Assembly: GCA_017353825.1 (NCBI GenBank)
Contig: JAFMSC010000152.1
Location: 1-8,714, forward strand
Source: Hyphomicrobiaceae bacterium
GTDB lineage: Bacteria; Pseudomonadota; Alphaproteobacteria; Rhizobiales; Hyphomicrobiaceae
Length of the DNA stretch: 8,714 nucleotides
Reading direction: 5' to 3'
Positions 6,910 to 8,714 of the stretch are shown here, in pieces; position 1 is the stretch's first letter; every line of letters begins with the position of its first letter. A program made the position numbers and the translations under genes. Under the pieces are notes generated by a model that was not told the origin of the DNA, searched no databases, and saw only the letters and a program-made list of their open reading frames with translations.

Positions 6910-7021
6910 GTCATCCCCGCGACGGCGGGGACCCAGTCCACCTCTCCGCAGGGGTCCGCTCAAACGGCTACCATGCCGCTGGGAGGCAGTGACCAGGATT
7001 CCCGCCCTGGCGGGAAATGAC
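6910..7021. repeat. REP/MITE-like palindromic repeat abutting serS
   Basis: The element has inverted ends, GTCAT (6910-6914) and ATGAC (7017-7021). Each end contains its own hairpin: CCCCGC-GACG-GCGGGG (6915-6930) on the left and TTCCCGC-CCTG-GCGGGAA (6999-7016) on the right. The ends GTCATCCCCGC...ACCCAG and CCAGGATTCCCGCC...ATGAC match the style of the small dispersed repeats common in proteobacterial genomes, whose chance translations give peptides of the NVIPATAG type, as here. There is no transposase gene, so it would be non-autonomous. Its right end supplies an ATG (7017) in frame with serS. Confidence 0.7.
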
Positions 7022-7029
7022 GTCCGAGC

Positions 7030-7035
7030 GAGAGG
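7030..7035 (+). promoter_or_regulatory. Ribosome binding site deciding the serS start
   Basis: GAGAGG ends 5 bases before GTG 7041, the codon at which the conserved SerRS N-terminus (xFDIKWIRDN) begins. The upstream in-frame ATG 7017 belongs to the flanking repeat and would place this purine run inside the coding region. Confidence 0.7.
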
Positions 7036-7040
7036 CGGCC

Positions 7041-8495
7041 GTGTTCGACATCAAGTGGATCAGGGACAACCGGCAAGCGTTCGACGCTGGGCTCGAGAAG
7101 CGGGGCATCTCGCCCGGCGGGGATGTCAAGTTCGCGAGCGACCTGATCGCGCTCGACGAAGCGCGGCGCAGGATCCTCACGCGCCTGCAGGAGGTACAGG
7201 CGCGGCGCAATGCGGCGTCGAAGGAGATCGGCAAGGCCAAGGCGGCCAAGGACGAGGCCAAGGCCGCCGGGTTGATGGCCGAGGTGGCCGCCCTCAAGGA
7301 CGAACTGGCCAGGGGCGAGGACGAGCAGCGGGCCGCCGACAAGGCCCTGCACGATGGGCTCTCGGTGATCCCCAACCTGCCGCTCGACGAGGTGCCCGTC
7401 GGCAAGGACGAGCACGACAACAAGGAGGTGCGCCGGGTCGGCAAGCCGCCCAAGTTCGCCTGGACCAACAAGCCCAAGGAACACTACGAGATCGGCGAGG
7501 CCCTGGGCTTCATGGACTTCGAGACCGCCGCCAAGCTCTCCGGCTCCCGGTTTGTGGTGCTCAAAGGCCAGCTCGCGCGCCTTGAGCGCGCTCTCGCCCA
7601 GTTCATGCTCGACCTGCACACCGCCCCAGCCAAGGCCGGCCTCGGCGGCTACACGGAGATCGTGCCGCCCTACCTGGTGCGCGATGAGGTGATGTTCGGC
7701 ACCGCGCAGCTGCCGAAGTTCGAGGAGGACCAGTTTTCAACCTTACGCCGCGTCGCTGGCCCTGAGGCTGCGTCGGTCATTGAGGACCTTCTGGACCGGG
7801 CCGAGGAGGACAATGCGCTCTTTGGCGCTGACGGCCTTACCGCCAAGGGCGAGGCCTTACGCAGCACGTTGCTGCGCAAGCTCGCTCAGTACTGGCTCAT
7901 TCCTACCGCGGAGGTTCCCCTCACCAACCTGGTGCGTGAGTCGATCCGCGACGAAGCGGAGCTGCCGATCCGCGTGACGGCATACTCGCCTTGCTTCCGG
8001 GCCGAGGCGGGGGCGGCGGGCAAGGACACGCGCGGGATGATCCGACAGCACCAGTTCTCCAAGGTGGAACTGGTATCCATCACGACGCCGGAGCAGAGCG
8101 CGGCGGAACACGAGCGGATGACGGCGTGTGCGGAGGAAGTGCTGAAGCGACTCGGCCTCGCCTACCGCACCATGCTCCTGTGCACCGGCGACCTGGGTTT
8201 CGCCTCGCGCAAGACCTACGACATCGAGGTGTGGCTGCCGGGGCAGAACAGCTACCGCGAGATCTCCTCGTGCTCCAACTGCGGCGACTTCCAGGCCCGG
8301 CGCATGAACGCGCGCTGCCGGCCCAAAGGCGGCAAGGAGAACCGCTACGTACACACCCTCAATGGCTCCGGCCTGGCGGTGGGCCGCTCGCTGATCGCCA
8401 TCCTGGAGAACTATCAGCAGGAGGACGGTAGGGTGGCGATCCCCGAGGTCCTGGTGCCCTACATGGGCGGCGCAAAGCGGATCGAGAAGCCGTGA
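7041..8495 (+). CDS. serS: serine--tRNA ligase (SerRS) with an internal insertion
   Basis: This 484-residue SerRS charges tRNA-Ser (and tRNA-Sec where present) with serine in the cytosol. Domains: the N-terminal tRNA-binding arm, a long Ala/Lys/Glu-rich antiparallel coiled coil (about 27-108); then the class II catalytic domain with motif 1 around GYTEIVPPYLV (203-213), the serine-site segment TAEVPLTNL (289-297), motif 2 FRAEAG...DTRGMIRQHQF (319-339), REISSCSNCGDFQARR (406-421) and motif 3 GSGLAVGRSL (442-451). All catalytic motifs look intact. The protein is longer than the usual ~425-430 residues because residues 233-283 replace the short loop normally joining PKFEEDQF to the WLIPTAEVP strand. 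I start at GTG 7041 on the family N-terminus and its Shine-Dalgarno; ATG 7017 would add eight residues from repeat DNA. Confidence 0.95.
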   Translation: MFDIKWIRDNRQAFDAGLEKRGISPGGDVKFASDLIALDEARRRILTRLQEVQARRNAASKEIGKAKAAKDEAKAAGLMAEVAALKDELARGEDEQRAADKALHDGLSVIPNLPLDEVPVGKDEHDNKEVRRVGKPPKFAWTNKPKEHYEIGEALGFMDFETAAKLSGSRFVVLKGQLARLERALAQFMLDLHTAPAKAGLGGYTEIVPPYLVRDEVMFGTAQLPKFEEDQFSTLRRVAGPEAASVIEDLLDRAEEDNALFGADGLTAKGEALRSTLLRKLAQYWLIPTAEVPLTNLVRESIRDEAELPIRVTAYSPCFRAEAGAAGKDTRGMIRQHQFSKVELVSITTPEQSAAEHERMTACAEEVLKRLGLAYRTMLLCTGDLGFASRKTYDIEVWLPGQNSYREISSCSNCGDFQARRMNARCRPKGGKENRYVHTLNGSGLAVGRSLIAILENYQQEDGRVAIPEVLVPYMGGAKRIEKP

Positions 8496-8503
8496 CGCCA
8501 TAA

Positions 8504-8570
8504 GGCGGATTAGACGTGGCCTGTAATCGGCTTTGCACCACTTCGTGGTATTCGGCGGATTATCGGCCTT
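8504..8570. repeat. Small repeat with GGCGGATTA copies and a nested hairpin
   Basis: GGCGGATTA occurs at 8504-8512 and again at 8554-8562, each followed shortly by GGCC. Between them, TAATCGGC (8524-8531) is a partial inverted copy, and ACCAC-TTC-GTGGT forms a hairpin near 8537-8550. GGCGGATTA/TAATCCGCC hairpins are a familiar kind of dispersed intergenic repeat in proteobacteria. This may be a degenerate one, and it lies directly after serS. Confidence 0.4.
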
Positions 8571-8584
8571 CGTCCTAACAGTCA

Positions 8585-8624
8585 TGTCGGCTGCCGCCAC
8601 TCCGTGTTGGCTGTCGCCACCCCG
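8585..8624. repeat. Two tandem 20-base repeats
   Basis: 8585-8604 and 8605-8624 are adjacent copies of a 20-base unit agreeing at 17 positions (TGTYGGCTGYCGCCACYCCG, where Y marks the three differences, all C/T transitions). They are not in a recognisable gene. Confidence 0.7.
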
Positions 8625-8641
8625 CCGCATGAAAGACCTAC

Positions 8642-8675
8642 CCCAACTTGCGCAGAAGATTCTGCGCAAGTTGGG
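8642..8675. repeat. Perfect 16-bp inverted repeat
   Basis: CCCAACTTGCGCAGAA (8642-8657) and its exact reverse complement (8660-8675) are separated by only two bases, giving a very stable hairpin. No T-run follows, so it is not a textbook terminator for serS, although it could still block RNA decay or transcription. The stem also forms most of a 16-codon reading frame, ATG 8629 to TAA, MKDLPQLAQKILRKLG. This is probably fortuitous because it has no clear ribosome binding site. Confidence 0.75.
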
Positions 8676-8714
8676 CTAACGTCGTTGCGGGAGGCGGCGA
8701 AGCAAGGTCGTAGA

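Noticed and set aside
6910..7021. CRISPR-like reading of the palindromic units
   Set aside because: Only two inverted, non-identical hairpins with no regular spacers and no cas genes.
7857..8669. 270-codon - strand open frame opposite the serS 3' half
   Set aside because: Its codons mirror the conserved SerRS motifs; no family resemblance.

Overview
The window is a high-GC bacterial chromosome segment, and its conserved genes are all on the + strand. They run SPOR-domain protein (3' end only), nagZ, scpA, scpB, a decayed ABC-transporter ATPase gene, tatA, tatB, tatC, serS. This is the housekeeping order familiar from Alphaproteobacteria, where SPOR protein, nagZ, scpAB, tatABC, serS (then usually surE) often lie in a row. 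The protein style (SPOR domain with a Pro/Ala linker, ~340-residue NagZ, TatB starting MFDI with a Pro/Ala-rich tail) also fits that class. I cannot place it below class level.

Layout: 2-436 is the end of the SPOR-domain protein. 437-667 is a gap packed with short hairpins. 668-1690 is nagZ (cell-wall recycling). 1790-2638 and ~2719-3504 are scpA and scpB (chromosome condensation with Smc). 3505-3735 is a dyad-rich gap. 3736-4510 is an FbpC/PotA-type ATPase pseudogene with two frameshifts, a nonsense codon and a deletion that removed the signature and Walker B part. 4666-6416 is tatABC (twin-arginine export). 6417-7040 is a 624-base gap with no recognisable gene, ending in a dispersed REP-like repeat. 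7041-8495 is serS. 8496-8714 holds further repeats, including a perfect 16-bp inverted repeat.

The genes do not form one pathway: they are peptidoglycan binding and recycling, chromosome segregation, protein export and translation, neighbours by conserved synteny. What is unusual is the loosening of this normally compact cluster. Most gaps contain palindromes or short tandem repeats, and a dead transporter ATPase sits between scpB and tatA. SerRS also carries an extra block of about 46 residues in its catalytic domain.

I found no CRISPR array, tRNA, rRNA, intact mobile element, toxin or defence system, and no clearly new multi-gene system. The best leads are the SerRS insertion, the recently decayed ATPase and the palindromic repeats, one of which supplies a false ATG just upstream of serS.
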